From: Taiwanofungus camphoratus | Lineage: Eukaryota; Basidiomycota; Agaricomycetes; Polyporales; Taiwanofungaceae | Direction: 5' to 3' | Length of the DNA stretch: 64,000 nucleotides | Assembly: GCA_003999685.1 (NCBI GenBank) | Contig: CP021221.1 | Span: forward strand, 310,001-374,000 | Part shown: positions 1 through 11,591 of the stretch, one piece after another | How positions within the stretch are numbered: the first letter of the stretch is position 1 | Layout of the letters: every line of letters begins with the position of its first letter | Notes under the pieces: model-generated | Told to the model about the DNA's origin: nothing | The model's input: the letters and a program-made list of their open reading frames with translations, nothing else | The model's database searches: none | Position numbers and translations under genes: made by a program

Positions 1-346
1 TGAGGGCTGGCTTGCCCTAAACCCACTATAGTACTTAAGGGGTTGGCTCACTGCGGAGCACCCCAATCTTGTCCTCCTTAGTTACACCGTGTACTTTGGT
101 GCCGTTGTTACCATTTGTACTTTACAACTGGGCTTAGGCCCCTATACCTTCGTCTATTCAATGGGTCGCCTTAAGACCATCTATATCCTTGTGACTACAC
201 TAGGACTTAGGCTGTGACTTAGCCCGCAACTCTCTTGAGACCGTTGGGCTAGCGGTTGAAGACTTAGACATGTACTCATCATCAGCCGGGCTGACTCCTC
301 GTCTGCACTTCACGCCTGACTACTCAACAACTCCCCATCACGGTAG
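1..346. other. Anonymous sequence downstream of the endonuclease-like gene
   Basis: No supported gene. Read on the minus strand, a purine-rich run (GATGGGGAG) is followed by TGTTGAGTAG. That could be a polypurine tract and LTR start, but the partner end would lie outside the window, so I do not call an element. Confidence 0.3.
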
Positions 347-1753
347 TCACCTATGGGTGTAGACTCCCCCGTAACAGGTGCGAGGTATACCCCGCACCGG
401 TTCTGGCTCGACTTCAATCGGCATCTCCCATCGCAGGACCGCATGGTCGCTGTTATGGCAATGTGACATGAGTACATGAAGGTCTTGGCCTTCATAGTAC
501 ACTGGGTCGATCCACACCAAGTCAATGACTCCAGGCATGAGAGCAATGTTGTGGGAATGCCAAGTGACTGGACCGTCCTGGGCATTCAGTAATACTAGAT
601 TGAGTTTTGCCTGGGCCAACTCGATAAGGCGATTAGAATCAGCGTAGTGCGGAGGCCGCACTTGAGATCCCGCAGCACATGCATCCCACAATGGGTGGCA
701 GAGATTGAAATCTCCACATATGCACGCAATGGGTGGAATCGCGTGGACACGTGTTTCCAAATATCTGACAGCATCAAATGTGTTGCTATCGTTGTACATG
801 TTCAGGACATTAAAGTCCCCGGACAGAAGCTTAAGCACTACCAAAAGGCAATCCTTATGGGAGATGCTATGGGTGACAACTTGTGGAGAGGCCGAAGCCC
901 ACCGCTTGTTGACATACACTGTGACCCGGGAATCTTTCGATGCCCCGAGGCACTTGAACGAGGCATGGGCAGACGTATTCTCATACGCCTCCCCATCCCG
1001 TGACTTAGCTGAGGCCACATCCTTGATGTGGCCCCAGAAGATCTTCTGGATGCAGACAATGTCAGCATCTCTATGTCTCTCAAGTAGAATGCTCATATTC
1101 TCCGCAGATTTCTGAACATTTGCACTTATGCATGTGAGTACAGATCTAGTAGGCTCGTCTCGCAGATTGTCACCATCGGCCATAGGGCTGGGCGTACGTG
1201 AGGGGTCCGCTTCCACCATCATGGGGGAATCGGGCCGTTCAGTAGATTGTGAGGCCGGCGGAGTTCCAATTGGTGGGGCCGAAGCACCGTCGAAAAAATC
1301 CGGTTCACGCGAGAATACATCAGGCCCACTAGAGGCTGGTGTTACAGGGCTCAAGCCAGGGTGCAACGCACTACCAGCGTGGGCAAGGGGCATGGGTACA
1401 GCAAGGCTGTCCCCAGCATAATTGGTTTCGTCGCCCCCTCCCCTATAGGGAGAGGGCCTACTACGAAGACATTGTGAATCCTCTGGCACTATGTCCAGTG
1501 ATTCAAAGAGAGGACCTCCCGAGAGGGAGGAACTCGAAGTGGATCTCTCCCCATACAAGGGTGAGATCAAAGGTGTGTCCAGAGGACGAGAGCTTGGATA
1601 ATCCGAGTCGGTTTGAGTGCGATGAGCAGGGCAGCCGCCATGCACCGACATCGCACTCGACGAGGAGGGTGCACCATCAGTCCTTAGACCAACAGCGGCT
1701 ATAGGGGCACCAGTAGGGGAAGGAAAGGAGAGGATACAAGGAGATTTAGACAT
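347..1753 (-). CDS. Ser/Pro-rich protein with APE-type endonuclease/exonuclease/phosphatase (EEP) domain
   Basis: The first in-frame ATG is at 1753, giving 468 residues; codons further upstream have no ATG. Residues 1 to about 205 are low-complexity, rich in Ser, Pro and Gly. From about residue 205 an EEP fold is recognisable: SANVQK near its start, ADIVCIQKIFWG (the metal-binding Glu expected in CIQE is Lys here), CGDFNLCHPLWD (catalytic Asp-Phe-Asn) and NSDHAVLRW (terminal Ser-Asp-His). These motifs are typical of the endonuclease of LINE-type elements, which nick target DNA. No reverse transcriptase follows in the 346 bases left. It is either a truncated non-LTR retroelement or a domesticated endonuclease. 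The Glu-to-Lys change suggests impaired catalysis. Confidence 0.6.
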   Translation of the reverse strand: MSKSPCILSFPSPTGAPIAAVGLRTDGAPSSSSAMSVHGGCPAHRTQTDSDYPSSRPLDTPLISPLYGERSTSSSSLSGGPLFESLDIVPEDSQCLRSRPSPYRGGGDETNYAGDSLAVPMPLAHAGSALHPGLSPVTPASSGPDVFSREPDFFDGASAPPIGTPPASQSTERPDSPMMVEADPSRTPSPMADGDNLRDEPTRSVLTCISANVQKSAENMSILLERHRDADIVCIQKIFWGHIKDVASAKSRDGEAYENTSAHASFKCLGASKDSRVTVYVNKRWASASPQVVTHSISHKDCLLVVLKLLSGDFNVLNMYNDSNTFDAVRYLETRVHAIPPIACICGDFNLCHPLWDACAAGSQVRPPHYADSNRLIELAQAKLNLVLLNAQDGPVTWHSHNIALMPGVIDLVWIDPVYYEGQDLHVLMSHCHNSDHAVLRWEMPIEVEPEPVRGIPRTCYGGVYTHR

Positions 1754-2592
1754 GCTGGGCACGAGCGCTAAATTGAGATGGTGGTGGTACTGGTTCAAGA
1801 AGCAGCGTCTGCTTCATGACTCGCCGATACGCAGGTCCGAACTAGCGACGACGTGGGCTTCGACTTGTGTACACTACTGCACTTTCATGTCGAGTGGAGC
1901 TTGTGTTACCTTGTTCAGCCGTTCAAAGCATCGTGTTCCCTGCATTCTGGATCTATCAGGCGAGCCATTTTTAACTCATTTTCTCCCGGTAACGAAATCA
2001 AGGAATGACGTTCAACCCAGAGTTCGTCTGCTCAGAGCTTCGTGGCATGAAGAAAATGAGGAGAAATACGTGACCGCAGCACCTTAGCGGTCGAGAACTC
2101 GGGGTCTGAACTAGACATACAATGAGAACTTTTAGTTGTCGGAGGCCTGCCAAGCTGAATATCTTCGAAGACATGAGGGGTCATTAATATTGAACAAACC
2201 TCCACCATCGTTCAAATTGATCTGCCGCGGATCTTTTATTTGACCTCCGATCAATCGGTGGGCGTATCTTGAGGGACCTGATGGATGAACATCTCGGTCG
2301 CATTGGCATTGTACCTCAAGTATTGTTGTTGTCATGAGAGGCAGGCATGGTGTTGTACGGAGATGCAACAGAATTCAAGTTCCTACATTGCATAGCAACT
2401 CACATAAACGTGAAAACCTGAAATTCACCCTGAACTTCGCTAGTATCGTATGTTCAATTACCGCGTCACGGTCACCTTTGCTCGATAATCTGAGAACCAC
2501 TTTTCCACAACGAGTAGTAAGTACTCACTATCCCTTACCCGGCAGGTCTAAATGTCGGCAGTCACATCAATAGAACGGCTCCATCGGTGAGT
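1754..2592. other. Intergenic, no supported gene
   Basis: Only short frames with no recognisable domain. This is the 5' flank of the EEP gene and the left flank of the first MITE. Confidence 0.4.
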
Positions 2593-2827
2593 CTCTGTAA
2601 AAAAGGATAGTCAACCGTAGTCCCCAAATTGCGCCAGGTGACTATTATGGTGACTAAATCAGGGAGCATAGTCACGCATTAGTCGCTTGAATCGAGTACA
2701 CCTTGACTGATGCGTGACTATTTTCTCCAAATTTGGACAGCGGCATTCAAGAAAAATGACCAGTTAGTCCATTGGCGCAATTTGGGGACTAGCTTTGTGA
2801 CTAGGTTGACTATCCTTTTTTACAGAG
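2593..2827. mobile_element. MITE copy 1 (non-autonomous DNA transposon, 235 bp)
   Basis: Perfect 24-bp terminal inverted repeats start CTCTGTAAAAAAGGATAG at 2593 and end in the reverse complement at 2827. A 7-bp direct repeat GGTGAGT abuts both ends, read as the target site duplication. It has no coding capacity. The interior is crowded with the pentamer TAGTC/GACTA. A copy of the same length lies at 4790-5024. The superfamily is not assigned. Confidence 0.9.
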
Positions 2828-4789
2828 GGTGAGTAACAGACTGACGACGTGAGTCCTTGCATCGACAAAGGGGACTCGAAAACGACGCAGCTTCTGGATG
2901 AAATTGAACGCCAGGGTGCAGTCGTACACCATACTATGTATACCAAGCATCAGAGAGAGAAAAAGGTAGAAAGAAGGGATATTCCTGCTGACTTGTAGGC
3001 CTTGCCGGGTGTCGGGTAAACCGTGGTATCCGCTTTCTGAAGGTTCTATCATATCGCAGCGTCCTGCATCATCTGAGGGGGCGAATCATGTGTTGGACAA
3101 CTTCATCGGTCGGTTCAAGCATCTTACTGTCAATACTCTAACGCAAAAAAGGAAAACCCTAGTAAAATAACTATATACTTGTCGTCGCCACGTAGAAGAG
3201 TGTAGAACTATGCGTGAGTATTGAAATCATAAAATAGCTAGAGTTAAAGCGTAGCAAAGTCGAAAAGCATGAAACCACGGGATGGAATAGAGGAAGGTCT
3301 TAATAAGGTCTCTCAGAGGCGCAGACCGCCAAGCTGATTTGCACGGTGGTGAGAAAACGTCCTGCTCCGTCCGTGCCAAACAATACAGAATGCATCGAGA
3401 CTGTATGTATTGTTTCAAGTTGCTTATCTCAGAGAAGAATTTTTAATGATTCTAAACCTTATAATGACTGAAAGTACCTCAAATTGTTTGCTATCCGCAA
3501 GTATAGCAACCGTGAGGGATGGTATAAGCATTACTCAAACAAGGCATTGAAAGAAGCGAAGGAAATGTTACAAGTGACTTAATAGGACGCCATGTGAGAG
3601 AGCCGTCCTATATTCGCGTCTAATCGCAAGGTTGGATCCCCATTGCCCACTAGAATGGGTCATGCATGGAACTAATCACGCGAAGGGCGTAATCACTCAC
3701 ATTCGGGTCCACGAAGATCCGGCCAATGAGTAGGTGCACAAACGAATTCGGCGTTGAATACCACAAAGGTGTCGGGCGTACTGGATGGAAATTGAGACTG
3801 AAAACAGGTGACGGAACAATGTCGAACTCATGATACGAGGTTTTTATGCCTAGAAGCATGACATCAATCTGAAGGGCCCCAAATACGCACAGCCGCGCTG
3901 GCCTAGGCAGCTAGTAATGGCCCGAGATGCAGGAGGGAATGATTTCCAAGCTGCATCACATTATTACTAGGTGGACGTGGCCAGTTAGTTAGCCATGGCA
4001 TAGCCGCACAAAGAACCGTACGTTCGTGGACTTTGACAGCAGGGAGTTCTGATCCCACATTGCCTGCCATCTAAAATTCTATGAGGTGACGACGAGAATT
4101 GAGATGCAGAACGAGAAATTTGTTACTATGTAAGGTGCCTGCGGAGCATTCATTGTGTAATCCCTCCCAGATTCAGGATTGTTCCGGGAACATTATTCTT
4201 GTATCGCAAGTATAAGATTTGAGGAGAAAGCCAATCGTGTTTGAAACACCTCGAATACGATACGATGAGACTGCAGATTAGGCTCTCTAGACCGTTGCGT
4301 ACAAGTGCTAACGGAGGCGGACATGGGCGTGAAGGACATCTAACTCTTGTGTGTACACGTGGGAGCTTGAAACCCGAGGACACCCTTGCGCACACGCGCA
4401 CCCACAATCGATGTGGTTTCTGGACGTGCACTCAGTAACCATTTGCCCCGCCTTCTCCCATAAGGACGGCCGCCAGTCGAGTCGGAGAAATTATCTGATG
4501 ATGCGGCTGTTGCCACTAACCTGCAGCCAGAAGCTACACAACATGCTACTAGGCATCAGAAACCGGAAATCCGCTGTAGTTGTCGACAAGCCGAGGTCGC
4601 CCGGCATCGCTGTTTCAGCACGGGGATAAGTCAGGGATGTTACATCGATCATGGGTACATACCGGTGATCCTGTGGCGCGCCGATCTCGTCTCGGATGCT
4701 CATTTTGCTGCGGAGGCGGTTATACCCCGTATAACAGGTGTCGATTGTCAGCAACATATCGAGATTGTCTATACGTGTCTGCTGTAACA
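2828..4789. other. Intergenic with weak minus-strand open frames
   Basis: No gene is recognised. Two minus-strand frames look protein-like but match nothing I know. One is 3650-3859, rich in aromatic residues, with a GTGAGT donor near its end. The other is about 4491-4789, containing TRIDNLDMLLTIDTCYTGYN and cut off upstream by MITE copy 2. They may be exons of one decayed gene. Confidence 0.25.
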
Positions 4790-5024
4790 CTCTGTAAAAA
4801 AGGATAGTCAACTGTAGTCCCCAAATTGCGCCAGCTGACTATTATTGTGACTAAATCAGGGAGAGTAGTCACTCATTAGTCGCTTGAATCGACTACTCCT
4901 TGACTAATGCGTGACTATTTCTTCCAAATTTGGACAGATGCGGTTGAGAAAAATGACTAGCTAGTCCATTGGCGCAATTTGGGAACTAGATTTGTGACTA
5001 GGTTGACTATCCTTTTTTACAGAG
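4790..5024. mobile_element. MITE copy 2 (235 bp)
   Basis: Same length, same 24-bp inverted termini and near-identical interior as the copy at 2593-2827, in the same orientation. Flanks are TGTAACA on the left and CGTCACG on the right, so no clean target duplication is visible. It interrupts the upstream part of a protein-like minus-strand frame. Confidence 0.88.
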
Positions 5025-5539
5025 CGTCACGTGTCAGCACCTTGGCATGGCCGGACGGGACGGACAGCACCCACATCTGCGTATCATCGACAACACGGCC
5101 CCCCCCCGGTCGGTACAGCAGAGGGAGGGTTGATCAGGTCCTCCATCTGCTGCACCGACGCCTCCCCCACCACCCATATGACGGCGTCGTGATCTTGAAT
5201 ACGGGCCGAGCTGCAGCTGTTGGGGCCTCGACAGAGTCAGCGCAGCGAACAGCCAAGGGTGTGTATACTAGTAAGATGTCCTGGAATCTTAGCCTTTCTC
5301 CCCATCTTCCCATCCCTCCCGTGATATGCCCCCTCGTAACCTCATCAGTACGCCCTAATGGCCCTCTCTCCCAAGTGGGGGTCCTGCTACTTTGCTCAGT
5401 TAGCGGTCTACCCTGTCGCTGGAAGGCGTCGGCACGAGTCGCACCGAAGGCCACTTGTCCGCCGGCGCCCATCGCACTGGACCGACAACGGCACACTGTT
5501 TGCGCTGGAGAGAAGCGTGAGCACGGCGTCCGATGCCGG

Positions 5540-6801
5540 TCAGCCTTCGGCAGAGGCTCGATGCCAGACATGGGCGCGCACCTCTAGCGGCGCGCGAGAA
5601 GCGATGAGAGGCGCTAGCGCGGAGGCGCTCGAGTCCGCGGATTCGGATTCGGCGGTGCACGCGGGCTGCAGTTTCGGACGTCCTGAGCGCGCCGCATCAG
5701 CGCCTTTGTCGTCGTCCACGATGACTGGGCGTATGCTTACCTCCGCGATGGCCGCGCAGCTTGTCCCCGCGCCGCCGATGGCCCGGACTGAGGGATACGC
5801 AAGAGCCGGCCGTACCCTTGCGCACCCGCCAGCCCAGGCCTGGCCTGCTTCGCCACTTTTGAGTTGGTGCGCGTCTGGCTTGCGGAGGAGCTCATGAGGG
5901 CAACGTGGTCGTCTGCTATCTATCTCGAGCGGGTTAAGTTGTCATGTCAGATTTCATGGCGGGATCGAATACGAGATTCCGGCAGGGCGCAGCGTTCGCT
6001 GCTAGACGAAAAAAAGTATGAGTTCACCAAGGTCCTGTCTGCCGTCGAGGAGAGGTCATGTCGCAAGTGGCTGTGAGCGCTGTCAGGATGCGGAATAAGC
6101 TATGACAAACAATGTTGATTGCGCACAGGGCGTCGCTGGTAGAAGGGTGCGTCAGACAATCACAGAAGATCAGTCTGCGCTTACGAAAACGTGTGCAAGG
6201 AAGTATGCCAAAGTGATCAGTTCACAAGTAAGACGACGGGATTTGGCGCGCTTGCTGAGCGGGCTTCAACGGCTTCAACGGCTTCAACGGAATTGCACTC
6301 TTGCGTGGGCACTTGTGAAGACGCTAGACCAGTTTTCAGTGAGCTATCCCAAGATGACGTAGAACAGCAGCTCCGTGTCCCGCCACCACCGGGATGCATG
6401 GCTTCATTGGGGTGATCAAGCCCTCCCCCATGCACCGCCGGCGCCTCCCTCCCTTCCGTGCCGACAGCGTAGGCCTCGATATCGTTTGCGATCGGAATCC
6501 TGGTCTTCACATGGATCCATGTCTCACTGCACTGAACCGGAATCTGCAAAGTATAAATAGTATCCGGGGCGGTCAGCTCATGAACCGAGAACGAGACAGA
6601 GGTCACCGAGTCGCAGTCCCCGGCGCCGGAATGTGCTTGTGGTAAGGGCAAAGGCCGCTCGGGACCCTCTTGAGCTTGACTGTCGTCCTGGGGCTCCTGC
6701 TCCGTCTCCTGTCTATCATCATCAGCAATCGTAGAGCGCAGGACGATAGAGGCGTGGACAGCCGCTCGGGAGCAGGAAGGCGCAGAGGTCGTCAGGTCCA
6801 T
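5540..6801 (-). CDS. Possible multi-exon hypothetical gene (tentative)
   Basis: Two minus-strand open frames look protein-like. The first runs from ATG 6801 to 6217, with an acidic Gln-rich start, then IPVQCSETWIHVKTRIPIAN, then a short VEAVEAVEA repeat. The second is open from about 5945 to 5540 with no ATG and contains AIAEVSIRPVIVDDDKGADA. A strong donor-like GTAAGC lies inside it, and an acceptor-like TTTGCAG sits just before the IPVQC segment. I could not connect them with confident splice sites and recognise no domain. Part of the signal may be GC-rich chance coding. Confidence 0.3.
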
Positions 6802-7419
6802 GACTCCTTCGCTCGACGCCTCACTGACACCGTCAGGCAATACCTGTCAATACGAAGGCCCGTTGAGATGGTTCGTCTTGTGCCGGGGAGTCGCGCGCGC
6901 GCCGTCCATTGAATGCGTGATGATTGGTTTGATCTGTCTGCAAGCAAGAGGTATATGTGGTCATTAGCATAACAACGGATAGAATCTGGCTCGGGTTCTG
7001 GGAGGTATTAATGACGAATGCCGTGTGGATAAAGGAAGGAGAGAGGACGAATTTTTTTTTTGATTTTGGTTTTTGCATCTTTTTTTGGGTTTTGTGAAAT
7101 TTTTGTGAGAAGAGCAAGGCGAGAAATGAAAGAGAAGAAAGCCGCTGTCACGACCCCCGTCGTATCGAGCGGTGTAATTTTGGATGGCGGCTACCCATAG
7201 CCTCAACCGGTTGACTGCATAAGAGTGGGCAGCGCTGTCGAGGCTAGCACTCGGAAGACACACCCGACCCTCACACAGCAACGGCGTCATCAGCCCCCCA
7301 CCCGCCCATAACGACACCCCGGACAACGCAACAACGTACCACCCGCCCACCTCCAGGGCGCTCGCACGGCACGCAGCACTATACGCACTGCCCGCCGCGC
7401 CAAGAACCCCACGAGGGTA
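6802..7419. other. Intergenic, no supported gene
   Basis: Contains poly-T/poly-A runs near 7050-7090 and scattered short frames. It lies between the tentative gene to the left and the 3' end of the hypothetical gene at 7420. Confidence 0.35.
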
Positions 7420-7839
7420 TCACACCCCGCGATATTTGATGCTAGCATCCTTCTGGGCCTTCGCGAGCGGGACCAGGTTCATCTTGTTGTGCGTGAGGCC
7501 GATCGCGCAGACCATGCGGTCGACCGCTGCATCTTTACCTGCAGGGCGCCAGAAGCCGCGGGTAAGAACGCGCCGCTTGAGGGGCGCCCTCGCCTGCTTG
7601 ATGCCGCGGACGCAGTACGGGAGGTCAGCGGGGACGTATGCGTCGAGCTCCTCGCAGTAGCGAGCGCCCTCGGGGACTGCCTTCTTCTTCCAATGCAGGC
7701 CAGCCTCCGATTCGGGAACGGGACCGTAGATTTTCTCCCCCAGGGGTGGAGGCGGAGGAGGCGACGTAAAAAACATCACTTTGGAGTTGAACCTGCCGGT
7801 GGCGGTATCATAGACGTAAACACTGTAGGCAGAGGACAT
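7420..7839 (-). CDS. Hypothetical protein, 139 aa
   Basis: A single uninterrupted frame with a true ATG at 7839. The protein starts MSSAYSVYVYDTATGRFNSK, has a proline run (six Pro) near residue 30, then a mixed Lys/Tyr-rich body with YCEELDAYVPADLPYCVRG, and ends in KYRGV. It has no signal peptide, membrane segment or known domain. A TATA-like TATATAAA lies about 100 bp upstream on the same strand (7941-7948). Coherent composition and a promoter-like element support a real gene of unknown role. Confidence 0.7.
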   Translation of the reverse strand: MSSAYSVYVYDTATGRFNSKVMFFTSPPPPPPLGEKIYGPVPESEAGLHWKKKAVPEGARYCEELDAYVPADLPYCVRGIKQARAPLKRRVLTRGFWRPAGKDAAVDRMVCAIGLTHNKMNLVPLAKAQKDASIKYRGV

Positions 7840-7940
7840 GGTGATAATGGGTTATGCGGGCAGGAGTAGGTATGAGGTTAAGAAGGTAGTGATCGTCAAA
7901 AGACAAGGACTGGGAGGTGAGGATTGCATTGTAGGCTGAC

Positions 7941-7948
7941 TTTATATA
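7941..7948 (-). promoter_or_regulatory. TATA-like box of the 139-aa gene
   Basis: TATATAAA on the minus strand about 102 bp upstream of the ATG at 7839. Confidence 0.45.
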
Positions 7949-8414
7949 CACACCTCAGATTAGTGTCTTGACTGGCTTGAGGGCCCTAGACTGAATGACA
8001 ATGACAATGACCAACTTACGTCGCACAGACACGAGCATAATAACAGCAGTTAAATCCTTGTAGCCGCCACATACACGCCCGGCCGGTGGCCTTGAATACG
8101 TGTTGTCATAATAGACTTGCTTGCTAGCCAAGATATTCTGTGGCCGGAGCCATCCATGGCTGTGAGGGATCAAGAATGCACTCAACACTCAAAAGTTTCA
8201 GCCCCGATCGGAATTACCAAATGTGTGGTTATCTGCAGATACTTCGCGAGAAAAGGTCACCGAAACAGAAATATGAAACTTACAGCAACTTTACTGGTGC
8301 CATATCGACCATGACGAAGTCATTGACATGAATGATACAGGCCTTCAAGCTTGTACATGGGACGCGCATCGGGCACAGTATGCTATATAGCATCGAAAAC
8401 TCATCAATCCGGAA
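7949..8414. other. Intergenic, no supported gene
   Basis: Short frames only. It separates the 139-aa gene from the end of the F-box pseudogene. Confidence 0.4.
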
Positions 8415-9195
8415 CTACAATGAAAATGGAGGGTAAAAGTATTGAAACGCAATCAATAGAGGAGGGCGAGACGGGCGCAACTGACTTCGCAGTGTCTGCA
8501 GCGCTAAGTGCTTTAGGGATGCCCCGATGGACACCAAGAATTTATCGACCGCAGCATGCGAGCCTCCTTCCATGTCAACTTCTGGGGTGTGTATCGTGTA
8601 GCGGGACGGGGCACCGCAGAGCCAATCTAGCAACTCGTCCTGTATCTCCACAGGACGCGCGCGCAGAGATAACGATAACGAGACCAAGTGGAGTTTATTC
8701 CCATGGTACTTGGTCCGCAGCGGGTGCAGCCTGGCACACTTGATGTAATGTAGACGCAGGTTAGAGACTCTGAGCAGTGCGCTGATGAGCCTCTGGAGGT
8801 CGCTGACGGTGTCAAAAGCGCAATTGACGACGGAGAACCTCGTTACAGACGAGAACTGTGCGAACGTCATGGCGGGGCAGACCAGACAGGGAGGATGCGT
8901 CCACGAACACTTGGCGTAGCAGATTTCAAGAGTGCGGACGGTCGAGACCATGCGCACAAGCTGCACCGGGGTGCAATGTATAACATCGATTCCAGAGATG
9001 CAATTCGTACAAGAGCCCAGTATATCTGGCCATGTTACTGATGTAGATGGAGCGGAAAAGATTGTGGTGGCTCCGCGGTAGGAAGGCGCGGCATGCCAAG
9101 CTGCAGCTGCATAGGGCCCTCCTGCAGCTCTTGTCTAGGCTGCGTAAACAGTCGATGATGCATTCGAAAATCTTGATAGGGTCTATATCTCCCAT
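8415..9195 (-). pseudogene. F-box/LRR-type protein pseudogene
   Basis: ATG at 9195 opens an F-box: PIKIFECIIDCLRSLD, then ALCSCSLACRAFLPRSHHNLFRSIYI, the usual N-terminus of large Agaricomycete F-box families that recruit substrates to SCF ubiquitin ligases. At about 9005-9020 the reading frame changes. The downstream frame continues SGIDVIHCTPVQLVRMVSTV and then leucine-rich segments (FSVVNCAFDTVSDLQRLISAL) to a stop at 8415. The whole is much shorter than typical family members (400-600 aa), so it looks like a decayed paralogue with one frame slip and a shortened C-terminus. Confidence 0.7.
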
Positions 9196-9680
9196 GGTTG
9201 GTGGGCCTGTTGAATAATGGAGAAGCTCAGTTTGGGCCATGAAGGATGCACAAAGGTAACGGGCTACTTGCCACGCAATGGGATCATTTACAGGGGGTCC
9301 TCGTCTAACGACAATATGAACGTGAATCCGTTGCAACGCCGCCGAAGGACGAAAACAGTTTCCAAAGCGATTAAGCAAGTCAAGTTGTGCAGAGCTGGGT
9401 ACAGCCCCCATCGCGCATGGATTCGAGCGTACAGCTATTAGCCTCCTGGACAGCGGCAGCCTCGTGTCAAAGGGCGCCTAATATCAACGCTACTGGTTCT
9501 TCTGTCCTCTCACTTAAAGGTTTGAGGACGACCATTAATCGCCGGTAATACGGACGGCGTTTCTCCTGCCAAGGAGCTGAGAGGCCTGGGATGTTCATCG
9601 CTCCCAGTAACTGAGCCTGCCATTGCGGTTCTCTCATCCGTGCATAGATGACCCCAATAAGACGACATCGCTGTGGTTAC
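9196..9680. other. Intergenic between two F-box remnants
   Basis: An open frame extends upstream of the F-box ATG but has no domain signal. Nothing else is supported. Confidence 0.35.
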
Positions 9681-9826
9681 CATGCCCTCTGCGTTGATGA
9701 GCAGAATGCAGATTGCATGCGCGGCACGTTAGGCCACATCTCGCCAGAGTTCTGCTATCAGCACATAGAAAGTCGATGATGTTTTTGAAAATTTGAAGGG
9801 GAATACAGGTTCTATGTCGTTCGTGG
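9681..9826 (-). pseudogene. F-box N-terminal remnant
   Basis: A minus-strand frame too short to stand as a gene reads IPLQIFKNIIDFLCADSRTL followed by ARCGLTCRACN. This matches the F-box consensus of the same kind of family as the neighbour at 8415-9195. A stop precedes it and no start or LRR portion was found. It is a fragment of a second F-box gene, probably from local duplication and decay. Confidence 0.6.
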
Positions 9827-11591
9827 GCTGCTTAACTACAGCGTTCCTTCTGAAATTGGAGATTAGAAATGAACTGGGAGATGTGGATGCTGCACACAGA
9901 GTATATATCCAAGTGCGCCATCTGGGCGGTAGCTTGGAGTTTTACATGCTGGCTTAAGGCTGCACTGCTAGAGCATTCTCCTTGACGGTCAGTTCAGAAA
10001 GCCTGAAAGCTGGAGACTCGTCCTGCGCAGTTCAACACGTGAACCGATTGGCATCGATGTGGATGGGGAAGAAGACAGGCTTACCGGTCCAGTGACTCTG
10101 GCGGGACGTGTAATGAGTTTCCGGACGAGACACGGCCAAATCACATCCAATGCACAAAGTTGTGCGTACGATGTCACGGCTACAAAACTTAATCGCACCG
10201 TACGTCGTGGTGGACAACCGAGGCGCTCTACTATCTACTACGCGGTCGAGTGTGCGTTGTCACATTACATACCGCCCCGCGGGCGCGGTCTACCGTGACT
10301 CTTGGTATACTCACATCAGCATACTGTGATGACCCTCTCAGGGAGCACAACAGGCCGATTCGTAGCCAGGCGTGCTCAGTACCAGCGTGGCTATCGCCAA
10401 TTCTTGCATCTCTTAGCATCCCTGTTTTCACGTTCCTCGAAAGCATACCAGAGAAGTTTGTGCGGAAACTGCTGGCGCACAGCGTTACCAAAGAGTCTTC
10501 AACGGGTTTCATCGATCACCAAGACACTCCAGTGAGCCTGCTAATAGTAGTGCACTGGACGACGTCCGCGTAGGTGATGACCGAGGGCGGGAGAGCGGAA
10601 GACATCTATCCATGACAATGAGATCATCATTGTCTCTGCCGACCGCGGTCACTGCCAGCGGGCGCCCGTCGGTGAGCCGTCACCTCATACTGTGTGCGCA
10701 TGCAGCGTTCCTGCAGTGAAGCCGAAACCTATATGTGCCAAACCTCCATTGGATGGAACGTACATTGGGAGACAGCATTTTGATATATGACTGACGTGTT
10801 TACAGGTCTCGCTGTGAGACAAAGTAGTACGAGGTACGCACTCGCGTGTGCATCAAGTCACAGGTTACTCCGAATCACTCATACTTACTGGAGCAGGGTT
10901 GTGCAAGCGATAACATGGTGGTTCTTGTCTGTCCTTGCGGGTTGACTTCTGATCAGGAACGACGGACTTATATTTACCGTGTTCATGAGGAGTAGCAGGT
11001 TCACCCGCCTACTGCAAATTCAAGCTATTTAAATGTGCCATCGGTTGATTCGGGACTGGCATGTCGCTGCTGAAGATGGAACCAAGATGGAACTCGAAGT
11101 GGCCACGTAACATGATGAGGCGGTATACGCGTACTTGACCCATGTACACAGGCTAGTTGAAGGCCCACTTTAAGGTCTCCGTTACGAATGGATGCTACTC
11201 TCACATTCAGACAAACGCTGAGGGCATCCGCAGTACCTGGTATATATCTCGGGCAGTGGCCTGCTTTCAGCCAGAGCCTGGCGGGATGATGGCAAAGACG
11301 TGCATCCCGTAGCGGATAGGTATACCTTGAGCCGTAACTATCGCATTTTCGACGCTCTACTTTCATCCTGCCACGGCCGTATGGAGGCTAGGATGGCCAA
11401 CTAAAGAGTCTATTGCATTAATGTGGACCGCGGGTATGTGGGAGGTTTTCACTCTTACAGTCATGGAGCATTTTGCTGATGCCAATGTATAGCATTCGGT
11501 AATGAGAACATACACAAGCCAGCCACATTCAAGGCATCGTAGCATTGATTCACCATCGTGATCTCAGTATTCATGCACTGCATTATCCGAT
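9827..11591. other. Intergenic, no supported gene
   Basis: About 1.8 kb of weak frames. Candidates looked at were minus 10231-10512 (SGMLSRNVKTGMLRDARIG), a minus-strand ATG near 10918 followed by a GTAAGTATG donor, and minus 11025-11366. None has a domain or a splice model that holds together. A decayed gene could be hidden here. Confidence 0.35.

Noticed and set aside
1128-1704. Plus-strand frames opposite the EEP protein
   Set aside because: Shadows of the minus-strand coding sequence with no domain.
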